From positions 136,034,763 to 136,098,762 of the forward strand of contig OZ026612.1 of assembly GCA_964020975.1 (NCBI GenBank): a stretch of 64,000 bases of DNA, read 5' to 3'. The notes beneath the pieces were generated by a model. The model was not told where the DNA came from, ran no database searches, and saw only the letters and a program-made list of their open reading frames with translations. This document shows, piece after piece, positions 23,946 to 34,859 of the stretch; the stretch's first letter is position 1, and each line of letters starts with the position of its first letter. This DNA is from Hermodice carunculata (lineage: Eukaryota; Annelida; Polychaeta; Eunicida; Amphinomidae). A program made the position numbers and the translations under genes.

Positions 23946-24405
23946 TGTAAGCAGCCAAAAGCACTAGTTCTAGCAACATACACCAACAGAACTAAGTAAC
24001 AGATGGTGTGTATGTGGAACTGAACTGATTGTCTGGAGTACATCTTCAGTCCATTGCTAGGATGCAGTCAGTAGCACCACATTCATCTGTGGAGTGCTAG
24101 TCCATCAGTCGCTTAATTGTCTACAGGCACAGATTTCATGTATGGAGTAGTACTTCGGTCAGTTAATTTGTCCCATGTCATGACATGGGCTGTCCTGCCT
24201 AATTGACTCCATGGTACCTGGTGGGCACAATCCTCCATGGACAGTAGCACGCTGCTACAATGAGCACCACTAGCACTTACTACTCACTACTTGTGAAACT
24301 TACCATACATTTTTAATTATATACATTATCATTAGGAAAAGTCAACAGTGATACGCCTGTCATGAAAAAAAAAAAAGAGAGATACATATATTTTCACGTA
24401 TAATA

Positions 24406-24579
24406 CAGAGGTCCCCCTCTTATAGGGCCCCTCTCACCAGAGGCCACTCTTCTTGAAACGCCAGCATTCTTGGGCAGAAAGTATGGTATTTCTATTATTT
24501 CCATCCTTAAAAGAAGCCACCCCTCTCATAAGGCCACTTTTTGGCTGCATTTGGGTGGCCTTATAGAGGGGGACCACTG
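24406..24579. mobile_element. Tc1/mariner-pogo-like MITE, family E
   Basis: A 174-bp element flanked by TA. The ends are CAGAGGTCCCCCTCTTATAG and, inverted, CAGTGGTCCCCCTCTATAAG. It is non-coding. It sits 80 bp beyond the donor of the DRAM alternative exon 24659-24732, inside the intron. Confidence 0.82.
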
Positions 24580-24658
24580 TACCATAAAAAGAGAAGCTGG
24601 TGTAACACTCTACATGTATATGTAGTCTGTCACTTTGTAGCACAAACATAATACTTAC

Positions 24659-24732
24659 CCCATCCTCTGGATACCACTTCCTGGGGTTTGAACCATGGAA
24701 TTTTTTCTTAGAAAGTGCATCCACAATAAAAG
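24659..24732 (-). CDS. DRAM-family gene, alternative exon 6b
   Basis: A 74-nt exon with acceptor TTAAG just above 24732 and donor GTAAGTAT from 24658. Joined to exon 5 (one base carried over) it reads TFIVDALSKKKFHGSNP then RKWYPEDG. It continues in frame into GFVEH of the last exon. The sibling exon at 26651-26724 has the same length, phase and landmark residues (TFI, F.G, P.KW.P.DG). WNP/WYP plus an acidic residue matches the EWNP/HWNPED block of vertebrate DRAM1/2 before the sixth membrane segment. The exon would end membrane segment 5 and form the loop to segment 6. It is more basic (SKKKF) than its sibling. Because 74 is not a multiple of three, including both or neither would shift the frame. 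Confidence 0.82.
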
Positions 24733-26650
24733 CTTAACTGGGTTAAGGGATAATGGGAGGTGGTGACCTGAAAGGTCCACGGTAACTAAAAAGAAGCTAG
24801 CAGCCAAGCGGACCACGCTTCATTAGTCCCTACCCCTTCCCTTCTGACCAAAGTATAGAGTTAAATAATGGTCAATACAATGTACTTTACATGTAGTGTT
24901 ACTTTACTTCATGGTACAGAGCTACCTGCCCTTTAACACCACTCTTATTGCCAGCACAAAATGGCTTCATATATTGCCTGTGCTGTTATAACACAAGTAA
25001 ATTTACTACTGCTATAAACTCCCATGTCATGAAAGGCTAGTCTTTAGGTAATTTCCAGCTGCTTCTGGATGATTTGGCTAATTTTCAAATATTTTGGAAG
25101 ACCTGGTTTTTTTTTTTTTGTTTTTTTTTTGTTGCAGGTCCAAATTCTAGCACAATACAACCTGAAGATATGAACAAAATACTTTTAATGTCAATCTGGT
25201 AGCCAGTGAACCATGTTAATAACCTTTAGAATTAGATCTTGATTGCAGATAATAGGCATCTTCACTTAAATGGCCATTTCACATGGATAGCTCTCCAAAC
25301 CTAATTCCTTGATTGGAATCCAACAAAAACTAATTTACACAATAAATCCTTAGCATTTTTTAAAGTTGATCAGTTCTTTTTAAATGCATATCAAAAAATG
25401 AAGAGTTCTGCTAACTTCCCCATTTTCAAAAAAAAAAGAAAAAAGAAAAAAAATCTGGTAAATAAATAAAGAAATTAAAAAATAAAATAGATATATCAAT
25501 ATCCAATATGGTGGACCTACTATTCCTACTATCGACCAATGTGTTTGACCATGTACATTTATTTTAATATACATTATTAGCTAACCCTATTATTAGACAG
25601 GAAAGACAAAAATGCTAGTCAGGTCTTGGAGAGCCTAAATAGCCAAAGAAAAGCATAACAGACAAGAGAATGAAGCCCCATTGCCACATATTTTTCCAAG
25701 ATCGGTGGTTCTCTTATGCCTTTTACCCTGAGCCAATTAAATTGAGCATTTATGGGCACAGCATAGCACTGCTGTCCAGCTGAAAATATCTGTACCAAAA
25801 TTTTCTTTCCTTGTAGCATTTTCACCACTTCGTTACAAAAGAAACAGTTATTTTTGAGAAAATCTGTAGCAATTTTAAAGAGCTTTGTAACAAAATTTTG
25901 CTACAATGCTCCAGTTGGACAGCCCTGCATAGTATGAAAGGTACAAGCTATAGACTGACTCTTTTCCAACGAAAATAATATGTACATTACATATGGGCTT
26001 GTATGCCCATGCAAGCTGTGAAAGATGCAATGTTGGGGGAAACCCACCACCAATGGTAACATGTATACACAACACACACACAAATCACCAGGTTAGAATG
26101 AATCAGGTCAAACAGGTTCAAGGAGGACTTTGTACATGTGAGCTGTGAGCATTGTTACATATCAAGTGTACTCGTGCATTTCCATTGTTATCCAGTGAGA
26201 CAAATCTGGATCCTTGGAAACACATACAGTACGCCAGTGTTTTGGTAAGTTTATGGGAAAAGCCGCTTTCATGCCAGTGCACTTCTTCAGGCAAATAAAA
26301 AAAGTGGGATGTATTTGATTAGTCAACCACATGTGTATTTCTTTGGAGTACAACTATCCACTGGACCACTGTATTGCTCTGCTGGGCTATTCTGATGCAT
26401 AAAATTTTAGTCATGACCAAATTTTTTGCACTGCAAGTCCTTCAAAGACTCCAAAACAAGGCAGGACTGACTGGCTACAAGACCATTTAGTTCATTGTTG
26501 ATAAACCTCCCACGTGACCCCTCGAGTTTATAATGTATACTCACCACTTCACAATGGACATGCATGTACATGTACATAGGCAGTAACCAAGATAGGAATT
26601 GCATGTTATTCTGTCACAGTAGATGCTGTGGGGACAATACATAAACTTAC

Positions 26651-26724
26651 CCCGTCATCTGGGTTCCACTTTTTGGGGTCCTTGCCTTTAAAGGCTTTAC
26701 CTGCCACTGATGCGGAGATGAAGG
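26651..26724 (-). CDS. DRAM-family gene, alternative exon 6a
   Basis: A 74-nt exon with acceptor TACATCAG just above 26724 and donor GTAAG from 26650. With the base carried over from exon 5 it reads TFISASVAGKAFKGKDP then KKWNPDDG, which joins GFVEH in the last exon. The match to vertebrate DRAM (WNPED/WNPRE followed by a Y/FV-H-V block) is slightly better than for 6b, so this may be the ancestral copy. It encodes the end of membrane segment 5 and the segment 5-6 loop. Both copies share the upstream element CTTAACCCA, the likely branch point, which supports an origin by duplication of exon plus intron end. Confidence 0.85.
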
Positions 26725-27444
26725 CTGATGTATTGGGTTAAGATGTGGTGCAAAAACATTTCATTCATGTCACTGTGACTAACATTCCATTCTATGTTAA
26801 TATCACATGTGATAGTCACCAAAAAGGTACACTATTTCTCAAACTAAGTAATAAAAGTTGTTCATATACATAAATTAAAACTGGTCATCCATGGGATGGG
26901 ATCAAAGCACCTCCTAGTGGAACTTGATTTTCAGTATTTTCTCTTAGATGGGATTGCTTAATAGAGGGAGCCACTGAGAGACATTTGACTTTACATGTGA
27001 AACTATCTGTCCAACACACTGAACATTTCATTGCATTCAGTTCCAGGTGTCACCAGATCATCCCATCTACAGTGAGCTCATATCATTTGTCAAATTCATT
27101 ATGCTGAGGATTTCTGAACAAACCAATCACAGAAATTTGTACATTTAATAATAACTGCCGCCCCAACTCAGATACATGTTACCAAGATGTTCTATGACAA
27201 AATTTCAATGAATTTACAGGATTCATGTACTTTTTTTCTAACCACTTAAAAGTGCAGGTTAGTTTAACTGTCACCCCAATGGGTTGTATATCAACTAAGT
27301 GCATGCACCATGCAGATCATGAAGCAGTGTGTAACCGTCACTGTCAAGTCATACAGCCAGCAGTCAAGGCCGCTGTGTGAACAGACACCATGTGAATGTT
27401 TTAATTTCTTCCGGTTCACATGCACAAAGCCAAATTTGTCTCAT

Positions 27445-27463
27445 AATAATAATAATAATAATA

Positions 27464-27511
<48 letters not shown>

Positions 27512-27512
27512 T
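27445..27512. repeat. (AAT)n microsatellite
   Basis: An almost pure AAT/TAA run of about 22 units in a DRAM intron. The poly-Asn open frame around it is an artefact. Confidence 0.95.
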
Positions 27513-28702
27513 TACTGTTGTTCTCCACTTGTGTTCTCATGGATCATGCAACTTAAAATATTTCACTTCTGTTTGCATGCTCAGTACTACAACTCATGTC
27601 AACTGGCACAAGGGGCAGTCTCAGCAGCTGGTGTATGTGCTGCCAGATAATTTTCTTCACAACGATGACGACAAGAAGCTAATAAACAAATTACTGAATC
27701 TATACACTCATGATTCTCTTGTATTGGATTTTTAATAACTTCAAAAATGCCACATAATGAGTGTTGATTCAATTTGTTTGGGCAAGTCTAGTCCAAAGTT
27801 TTTTTTATATTAATAATACCTCCCAGGCACCTGCCACTGCCGCTTGGCAGGCAGCTGGTCATACAGAATGTTGCACGAGATGGCATTGGTAGGCAATGTT
27901 TGTGGGGTATGTTGAATTTTTGGGTTTGTACCGTTAAAGCCCACGCAAACCAAACAAATCCAACAACTTCTGTCACAAGCATTGTACCCAAGTACCATAA
28001 CAATGCTAGACTCTGCTTCTGAAATACCTACAAATGTATTTGGCACAAATTTGAAAAGAATAGCTGAATCATGCCAAAATTTTCCTACAGTAATTTTACC
28101 GTTTTGTTTGTTATTTAATCACTGATCAATAGGAAACAAGTTGTAATAATGAGAAAAGTTATCCACAACTGATTGTGGATGGAATAGAACTGGTAAGCCT
28201 CGCCTATGATGACATCAGGTGTGTGTAAAAACAATACAAAAACCATGCACTAAGACCTTTACCCAGTACAAAACAGATCAACAACTACAAATAATACCAT
28301 ACTAAACCCAATGTATACATGCACGACAAGGCCTTTCGTGGCATACGTTTGAACAGGGATGGACATTCAGATAGAACAGAGACCATGCAATGACAAGCAC
28401 CACATATTGTCACAGTTGCTTCAATTGTGTTTATACTGAATACCTTCCACACTTCATTGTTTTTTCATGAGACTTATGTCCTATTCAGCTCAATCTACTT
28501 GTGAATTTAAATTGCTGAACTCATAAATCATAAAAATGAACAATTTTGTAACCTTATGAAATGGTACTCTCCTTGACTCATCACTGAGCCATTTATTTAT
28601 CAATATTTTACTTTGCTTTCAGTGGTTGAATCATTTATTTGTCAGATCAACAATAACTTCAGCAAGTATAAAAAGGACACTATCAATGCAGAAAAAGGAT
28701 AC

Positions 28703-28880
28703 TTAAAAAGAAAAATATTGTTGTGAAGATGGATAAGGCGAGGCGTATATGTGCCATGATCAGCGAATTCAAATGTGGATGCATGTAGTAGGACATGACA
28801 GCCTGCACCCAGCAGTACACCAGACCCAGACCAAACGCCAGCAAGGCGCCAATCAAGTGCACAACTATCACATTGGTTTC
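28703..28880 (-). CDS. DRAM-family gene, coding exon 5 (residues 114-172)
   Basis: The acceptor CTTCCAG lies just above 28880. The exon starts ETNVIVVHLIGALLAFGLG and contains the fourth membrane segment (about 117-145, ending SYYMHPH) and most of the fifth (AHIRLALSIFTTIFFFL). Vertebrate DRAM1 has the parallel VVHDGGALLAF...SIISYK...CHIRMVIS. The donor A|GTATCC at 28702 is weaker than the others in this gene but places one base before the split codon needed by both exon 6 alternatives. A weak donor before an alternative pair is plausible for regulated splicing. Confidence 0.9.
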
Positions 28881-29179
28881 CTGGAAGACAAAAAATGACA
28901 CAAGGCCAAAATAGACTATATCCACACTCCCCAGCGTGATGAAAGCTGATTATTATGAGGGTGAAGGACATCAGGTACTTGGACACACACAAGTATATCC
29001 TTATAAATATGCAAAGGAACCAGCACATCAGATTGTAGAACTGTATAAAACATGTTATACATTTCATGACATTAACATTGATCATTATATGAGTAACCAT
29101 GAGAAATTTGGTGCACTTTTCAAGCTATTACATTAAATATTGCAAAGACACATGCTAGTAATGGGAATATGCAGCTAGT

Positions 29180-29515
29180 TGCTGATTACAGACTCTCATG
29201 GATAGGTAACCGAACCTGATTAGACCCTAATGGATTGGTACCTGAACATGATTAGACTCTAATGGATGGGTGCCTGTACCTGATTATACCCTAATGGAAT
29301 GGTACCTGAACCTGATTAGACTCTATTGGATGGGTACCTGAACCTGATTAGACCCTAATGGACAGGTACCTGAACCTGATTAGACTCTCATGGATAAGTA
29401 CCTGAACCAGATTACTCTCATGGATGGGTACCCGAACCTGATTAGACTCTCATGGATAGGTACCTGAACCAGATTAGAATCTCATGGATGGGTACCTGAA
29501 GCTGATTAGACTCTA
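29180..29515. repeat. 32-bp satellite in DRAM intron 4
   Basis: About ten copies of a unit of roughly 32 bp containing 'CTGATTAGACTCTAATGG' and 'GGTACCTGAAC'. It is followed 35 bp later by a different satellite. Confidence 0.9.
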
Positions 29516-29549
29516 ATTATTAACTCTGTATTATTGTTATATACTTACA

Positions 29550-29835
29550 GGTCCAATAATATGATCCTTTAAGGTTCCAATAATATGGCCTTTCAAAGGT
29601 CCAATAATATCATCTTTTATGGGTTCAATAAAATGATTGTTTCAGGGTCCAATAACATGGCGTTTTAAGTTTAAGGCTTCAATAATATGACTCTTCAAGA
29701 GTTCAATAATATGGCCTTTTAAGGGTCAAACAATATGATCCTTTAAGGATCCAATAATATAACCTTTTTCAGGATCAAATATGATCCTTTAAAGGTCCAA
29801 TAATATCACCTGCTAAGGGTCCAATAATAAATCTA
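29550..29835. repeat. 26-bp satellite in DRAM intron 4
   Basis: About eleven imperfect copies of a unit of roughly 26 bp containing 'GGTCCAATAATATGATC' and 'CTTTAAG'. It is distinct from the adjacent 32-bp array. Confidence 0.9.
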
Positions 29836-30015
29836 TAATTAAACTACTGCTGATGAATGCATCACCATGGAAGATTGTATTCCTATATCATATATATGTA
29901 TATGCTTTAGTTGCTCACAGACAATAACTGCAGTTTGGATACTTGTTTGCTAATTACAGTATACTTTCTACACATTACTGATGAGGACTAAAATGTTTGT
30001 CATAAAGATTCTTAC

Positions 30016-30158
30016 CTGGAAATTCCCGACCATGCTGAGTCCTAGGGCTGCCAGCAGTCCCAGGTACAGGGAGACTTTGTTCCATAGCAGTAGCCGGCTG
30101 CTGCCATTCCTGTTGTGCTCCTCTACTTGTCTGCAGCGTATGTAGATGGTAGCCCCAG
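30016..30158 (-). CDS. DRAM-family gene, coding exon 4 (residues 67-113)
   Basis: The acceptor is a T-run plus AG above 30158 and the donor is GTAAG from 30015. It encodes GATIYIRCRQVEEHNRNGSS (end of membrane segment 2 and the loop) and then WNKVSLYLGLLAALGLSMVG NFQ (segment 3, about 92-110). Vertebrate DRAM1/2 share ATIYVRYKQV and GIVANFQ. N83-G-S is a possible N-glycosylation sequon if this loop is lumenal. It ends in phase 0. Confidence 0.92.
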
Positions 30159-30592
30159 CTAAAAAAGTACATGCAGTGTTAAGTCACAAGCAGACCCTTC
30201 TTACCTAATGACTTGATGTGTATACATAAACAATTTATTACATTTTACCATTGAATTAGCAGTCAAACATTAGCTGGGTTTATTTATTTTTTTCGAATTT
30301 CACATATTGCTGATTACCAGGGAAAAATCAGGACCGTGCTCAACTGACCTCCCATTCACACTCAAACTGAAATGGTCCGGTGAGGTTCAGAATGATAACA
30401 AGGTCACCTTTGTTTCAGATCATCATCACTGTTGTTTAAAATGAGAAAAGAAAAGCACCACCATGTAGCAGACAATTTGGTGAAGATCAAGACCACATAC
30501 ATTTCCAATAAGTTTGAAGAGGACCTATCTTCCAGTTTGGGACAAGAATTCAAACAAAGCAAACATGCATAACAATTCTTAATAAGTGCACA

Positions 30593-31041
30593 TGCAGTGA
30601 TCCAAAAAATCTATGTCCCCTGCCACAATATTTGCCAAAGGTGTTGCACTTGTTGAAAGGATGCATCAACCAGGATGCGCAAATATTGATATGTTCTTGG
30701 GCCCTGTGACCTTGAAAATAGGTCAAGGTCAAAAATAATACATGGCGCATATGCTCTTGGTATGATGCATCATTGGTATAAATTTCATTATTCTATCTCT
30801 AAGGGTTCTAGAGATATGCTGCCTGACACATGATTGACATGTTCTTGGGTCCTGTGACCTTGAAAATAGGTTAAGGTCAAAAACAAGAAACAGCACACAT
30901 GCCCGTGGTATGATACATCTCTGGTATAAATTTTGTTATTGTGTTTCTTAGGGTTCTAGCGATATGCTCCCGAATGGTCGGACGGGCCCCTATCCTCACT
31001 AACTCTATGTCCTCCTGTGCCACCTTTGGTGGCAGGGGACT
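30593..31041. mobile_element. Inverted-ended dispersed repeat
   Basis: The left end 'TCCCCTGCCAC...TGCCAAAGGTG' near 30615-30645 is inverted at the right as GCCACCTTTGGTGGCAGGGGA (about 31019-31039), itself a hairpin followed by CTAAAA. In between are two units with 'TTGGG(C/T)CCTGTGACCTTGA' and 'GGTTCTAG(A/C)GATATGCT'. Diverged relatives of the body occur at 39.2 and 46.9 kb. It is a non-coding, probably non-autonomous transposon of uncertain class. Confidence 0.6.
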
Positions 31042-31169
31042 AAAAAAAAAACCCCAAAAACATGAGCACTGTGTGAGTCCTGTGCTCAGCTGACCTTACA
31101 TGCAGAGACTGTGAATTTCCATTGCAGTCCCCACTGACTTGCCAAAAAACATTATTATCTGTGTAATAA

Positions 31170-31413
31170 AACAATTTTAACACCCATATGTAGGCAAGGC
31201 GATAGAAGAAATGCAGATGCCACAAAACAATATTTTCTGTGTTAAACAACAAATTCAACACCCATACATGCAATACCTATATTAAAAGATTTTTCAATTT
31301 TAACACCCATATGTAGGCAAGGCGATAGAAGAAATGCAGATGCCACAAAACAATATTTTCTGTGTTAAACAACAAATTCAACACCCATACATGCAATACC
31401 TATATTAAAAGAT
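31170..31413. repeat. Near-perfect 123-bp tandem duplication
   Basis: The segment starting 'TTTTAACACCCATATGTAGG' at 31174 recurs 123 bp later with essentially no differences to 'ATTAAAAGAT' near 31413. It lies in DRAM intron 3. Lack of divergence implies a very recent event, or a duplication in the assembly. Confidence 0.92.
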
Positions 31414-31868
31414 TCATTATAGTACCCACTCCAGTCATCTATACTAATAAACAGTGTTTACGGTCAAACATCTTCGGAAGCAGGTTGAGCTTGTTTAAAG
31501 GAAATTGCAGCATTCGAGAATGAATTAAATAAACACAATAAAATCACTGATACATTTTTGCACTTTAGATCTTACGAAATCAAATGCCCTTCATCCAAGT
31601 AAATTTTATTCAGCTACTTTTATGAAACAAAATTTCCAAGCTTGGTCTTTCATCCCACCCTCCATCCATACAAAAGGCACTTTAAAGCCTAAACAGAGGA
31701 CATTTGGCAATTACTAGTCTGTTTTTCCCCTTCATAGCTTTCCTACCAATGTTGAATTTTTCGCAAGCTGGTAGATAAGACATGTAAGTTATGTGACCCA
31801 CATAAAAGCAAACTGTCATGTTGAAAATATTTTGTTGTATCTCTTGACTTCAAGTGTTCATGGATTCC

Positions 31869-32004
31869 CTGGGCCAGAATTTCAGCAAGAATCTGAGAAT
31901 ACATTCTCGTAAAGATTCTCCTAAAGTTGTCTTTCTTTAAAGAGAAAACTAATTGACAAAAATCCAAATAGATTCTCGCAAAATTCTGCAAAATTCTGGC
32001 CCTG
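31869..32004. mobile_element. Short hAT-like MITE
   Basis: About 136 bp with inverted ends CTGGGCCAGAATTT and, inverted at the right, CAGGGCCAGAATTTTGC. ATTCC borders both sides as a possible partial target duplication. It is non-coding and lies in DRAM intron 3. Confidence 0.65.
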
Positions 32005-32223
32005 ATTCCAACATGATGCAAGTTTTCCCACTGAAAAAAGTCACTACACCCACACAACTAAATTTTGAAATATACTTCCTTTACCTTTCATAACAAACTG
32101 TATGTCTGCTATTTTAAAACTTACATAAGAAATGGAAGAGGCTGCTTGGACAGTCAGATATGCACAGAAAATCTAACCATGTAGCCTTTCTGAGAGACAA
32201 AAAGCTGACCATGCGAAGAGCTG

Positions 32224-32277
32224 GAGGGTGAAAAGACTGTTGCCCTCTCAGAAAGGGGGTCAACAGTCTTCACCCTC
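32224..32277. other. Long hairpin
   Basis: GAGGGTGAAAAGACTGTTG at 32224-32242 pairs with CAACAGTCTTCACCCTC at 32261-32277 with a two-base bulge. The inner CCC/GGG can extend the stem, leaving a loop of about ten bases. It could be a small inverted-repeat element or a small-RNA precursor. There is no evidence of expression. Confidence 0.6.
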
Positions 32278-32562
32278 TGACTCCTTGCACTGTGACCCTT
32301 GTGCCCCACAGACAGGCTAAGTGTGTGGCTACATAAAATCATAATCAATTTACACTTGGCAAGGCCCACAGCAGTGAGCTTGCTTTGAATCTGGTCTGAC
32401 TGGTTGCATTACAAGGCGTAACTCTTCAGAGACCTGTAATGTAGCTCGTGTGTACATGCTATATCGGGGTAAAACATGCACAAAACTGACGTTAAGGCCC
32501 ATGTTTGCACATACTTGTAAAAGCAGGTGGAAGGTGACAACAAAATAGTCAATTGTGATACA

Positions 32563-32721
32563 CAGTAAAACCTCCCTATATCGAACACCCTTGAGACTGG
32601 AAAAAGTGTTCAGTAGAGGGAGGTTCGCTCACATTGGAGTATATATTTGGGACCGAGAAATGATGTTCAGTATAGAAAGGCGTTCGGTATATGGAGGTGT
32701 TCAGTTCGAGAGGTTTTACTA
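32563..32721. mobile_element. Tc1/mariner-pogo-like MITE, family A, copy 2
   Basis: A 159-bp relative of 5274-5434, with CAGTAAAACCTCCCTATA at the left and the inverted GGTTTTACT at the right. The last base is changed and the left TA is displaced by two bases, so this copy is older or rearranged. It lies in DRAM intron 3. Confidence 0.85.
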
Positions 32722-33029
32722 TAATTACATTGTCGGTACCTCTCAACTGCGATGCACTTCAGGTATAATGCCGTATGTCTCCCTCGCAAGTCTCAGTTTA
32801 AGGGTCTTGCCTTAAGAGGGTGGTATGTGCATGTGTTCCAGAATTTGAATACTTTTAATTCCTGGGTTTCATGATTTGGGAAGAGCAAAATGCCTGCCCA
32901 GAGGTTGTGTGATAAAATCAAACATGTGATCATACTGTTGGTGAAACACTTTAAAATAACTTAATCTTAATGACAAAATGTTACTCTTGGTAAAACTGTA
33001 ACTGATACACATATAGAGCTTAATTGTTT

Positions 33030-33740
33030 AAGGAGTAGGTGTCATCATGAAGTTTGTTTTACATCTCTGGTGCAGGATGTACATTGTTGCAGTCCTTGTT
33101 AGGACTTCCCTTGGTTTATACAGGTGGTGTGGCTGCAACTGTTTATTTTACAATCAGTGGGACTGAATATAATGCCCCAGCTTGTTTTTACTTCAGTTAA
33201 ACACCGGTGGATGGTTTAACTAGGATAAGCTGTCCAGCTGGAAAGGGTACATATTGGTTCAGGGGTAAGTCAAATTGTTCTTATCTGAACCTGTACTATA
33301 CAAATTTAGTAATTATGTTCTGTTTGACAGGTATTCTTTCATAATGAAGCTCTGCATTTATACGCAAAACTTCACGTATTTAGCTAATTCATCATTTGCC
33401 ACGTTCATATTTATTCATTATTATGTGGGTTGTCTTTGCTGAATATTGAGCTTAGACAAGGAGCCGCTACTCAGAAAGACATGTACGGGTAAAAGGCTCT
33501 GAAACATGTTGAGTAGTTATCCGCTGAAGACCCTTTAATTTATTTGGGCTAATACAGCCTATGTCAAAATTTTACAGAGTAACGTGTGCAATATGGACAA
33601 TAGTACTTCTATATGTATATAGGTAAGACAGGGACAGGTTAGCTTATGGAGGGTAAAAAGTTCAGACTGCGGAATAGGGTAATGACTACTTGGAAGTGGT
33701 TTTGGACAAAAAGACACAAATACAATATGTGACCAAGGCA
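33030..33740 (+). repeat. Solo copy of the Penelope-like terminal repeat
   Basis: It is colinear with 14590-15270 along its whole length and is not adjacent to any reverse-transcriptase sequence. It holds the best-preserved hammerhead-like core of this repeat family at 33466-33516: CTACTC, then CAGAAAGA, then GGCTCT-GAAACATGTT-GAGTAG. It lies in DRAM intron 2-3 territory, directly downstream of exon 3 on the gene strand. Confidence 0.75.
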
Positions 33741-33884
33741 CCTATAGGCTGTGTAATGTAGCAATGTATCAGACTAGTTCACGACCAAACAGTAACCTGC
33801 ACACACATTAACATACCACAACCACAACGGCAACACCACCTCACACACAATGGTAGCACATGACAACCTTGTCATTTCACTTAC

Positions 33885-33952
33885 TCAGAACAGCACAAAT
33901 ATTGAGCAGTTGTCCAAATACACAGCTTTCTGGAGACATTGTCCCTGTATCA
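33885..33952 (-). CDS. DRAM-family gene, coding exon 3 (residues 43-66)
   Basis: A 68-nt exon, acceptor CTTTTTCAG above 33952, donor GTAAGT from 33884. It completes the split Ser codon and reads SDTGTMSPESCVFGQLLNICAVL. The SDTGT.(A/S)PE block is diagnostic of DRAM proteins (SDTGTVAPEKCLFG in DRAM2 as I remember it). C53 starts membrane segment 2. Confidence 0.93.
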
Positions 33953-34859
33953 CTGAAAAAGAGTATCAAATTTTAAATAATAGTAACAAGGCTTCAGCCT
34001 TGAACTTGAAGTAAGTCTATCCAAAATATATGGCCAAGGCTCTGTGTACGTGGTTCCTGTATTTTTATGCTCTAAGGGTTACAAAACAGTCTCTTCTGGA
34101 ACCAAATACTGAGGTACCAGCTGTTTATGGCAGTCCTCACCATCAACAAAAAAAAAAAAAAAAATTCTAACATCATGACTGTTCCAAACTATATGCGAAA
34201 CTTCGCTTGTAGCTACCAGGTAAATCACCATGCCAAGTTTGATACTTTTCAGAAAAATAGTGTCCTGAGAACAACTGAGGAACGAATGAACGAACAAACA
34301 AAGAAGCAATAATAAAAGTATTTCAGAGAACACAAAAAGCCTGTGTGCTATCACAGACTTACTTAACATACAAAGCATATCAATGCTCCTTGCCTAAATT
34401 TATGCATGAACATGTTAAGAGTTAAATTAGCATTCTGTTTGGGACAGAAACTTTTTTTGTTCTGTCAACTATGAAAAGCTTTATCACACACAATGTCAAT
34501 GGTAAATAGGCACAAGAACTGTTAATCAAAATAACAAAAAAAAGTAGCCTAGTGTTGAAAGAATGATTCCACTCTTTCAAGGCAGCATTTAAAAAAAAAG
34601 CAATCCCTGCTGTATACTTGATTACCTTTGTATAAGAGCCATAAAAAATTGAACAAAATTCTTTTGGCTGATGATCAGTTTATTCAATACTTTGTCAGGA
34701 GAAAAATGTGTATATTTTGTATGTTCTGCAGTTCATGGTTAATATATCAGATGTAGTTCAGGACACATAAGATAGACCCAAGTTAATTCCAAAATGTAAA
34801 TATATGTAATAATAATTATTAACATTATTATAAGTTCAAATTTTATAAGCCCCGATTCT

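Noticed and set aside
24434-24724. Separate 96-codon gene on the - strand
   Set aside because: Its first part is DRAM exon 6b. The rest is intron and MITE read through past the donor.
27310-27735. 141-codon frame with a poly-Asn run
   Set aside because: The Asn run is the (AAT)n microsatellite, and the flanking residues show no motif or splice support.
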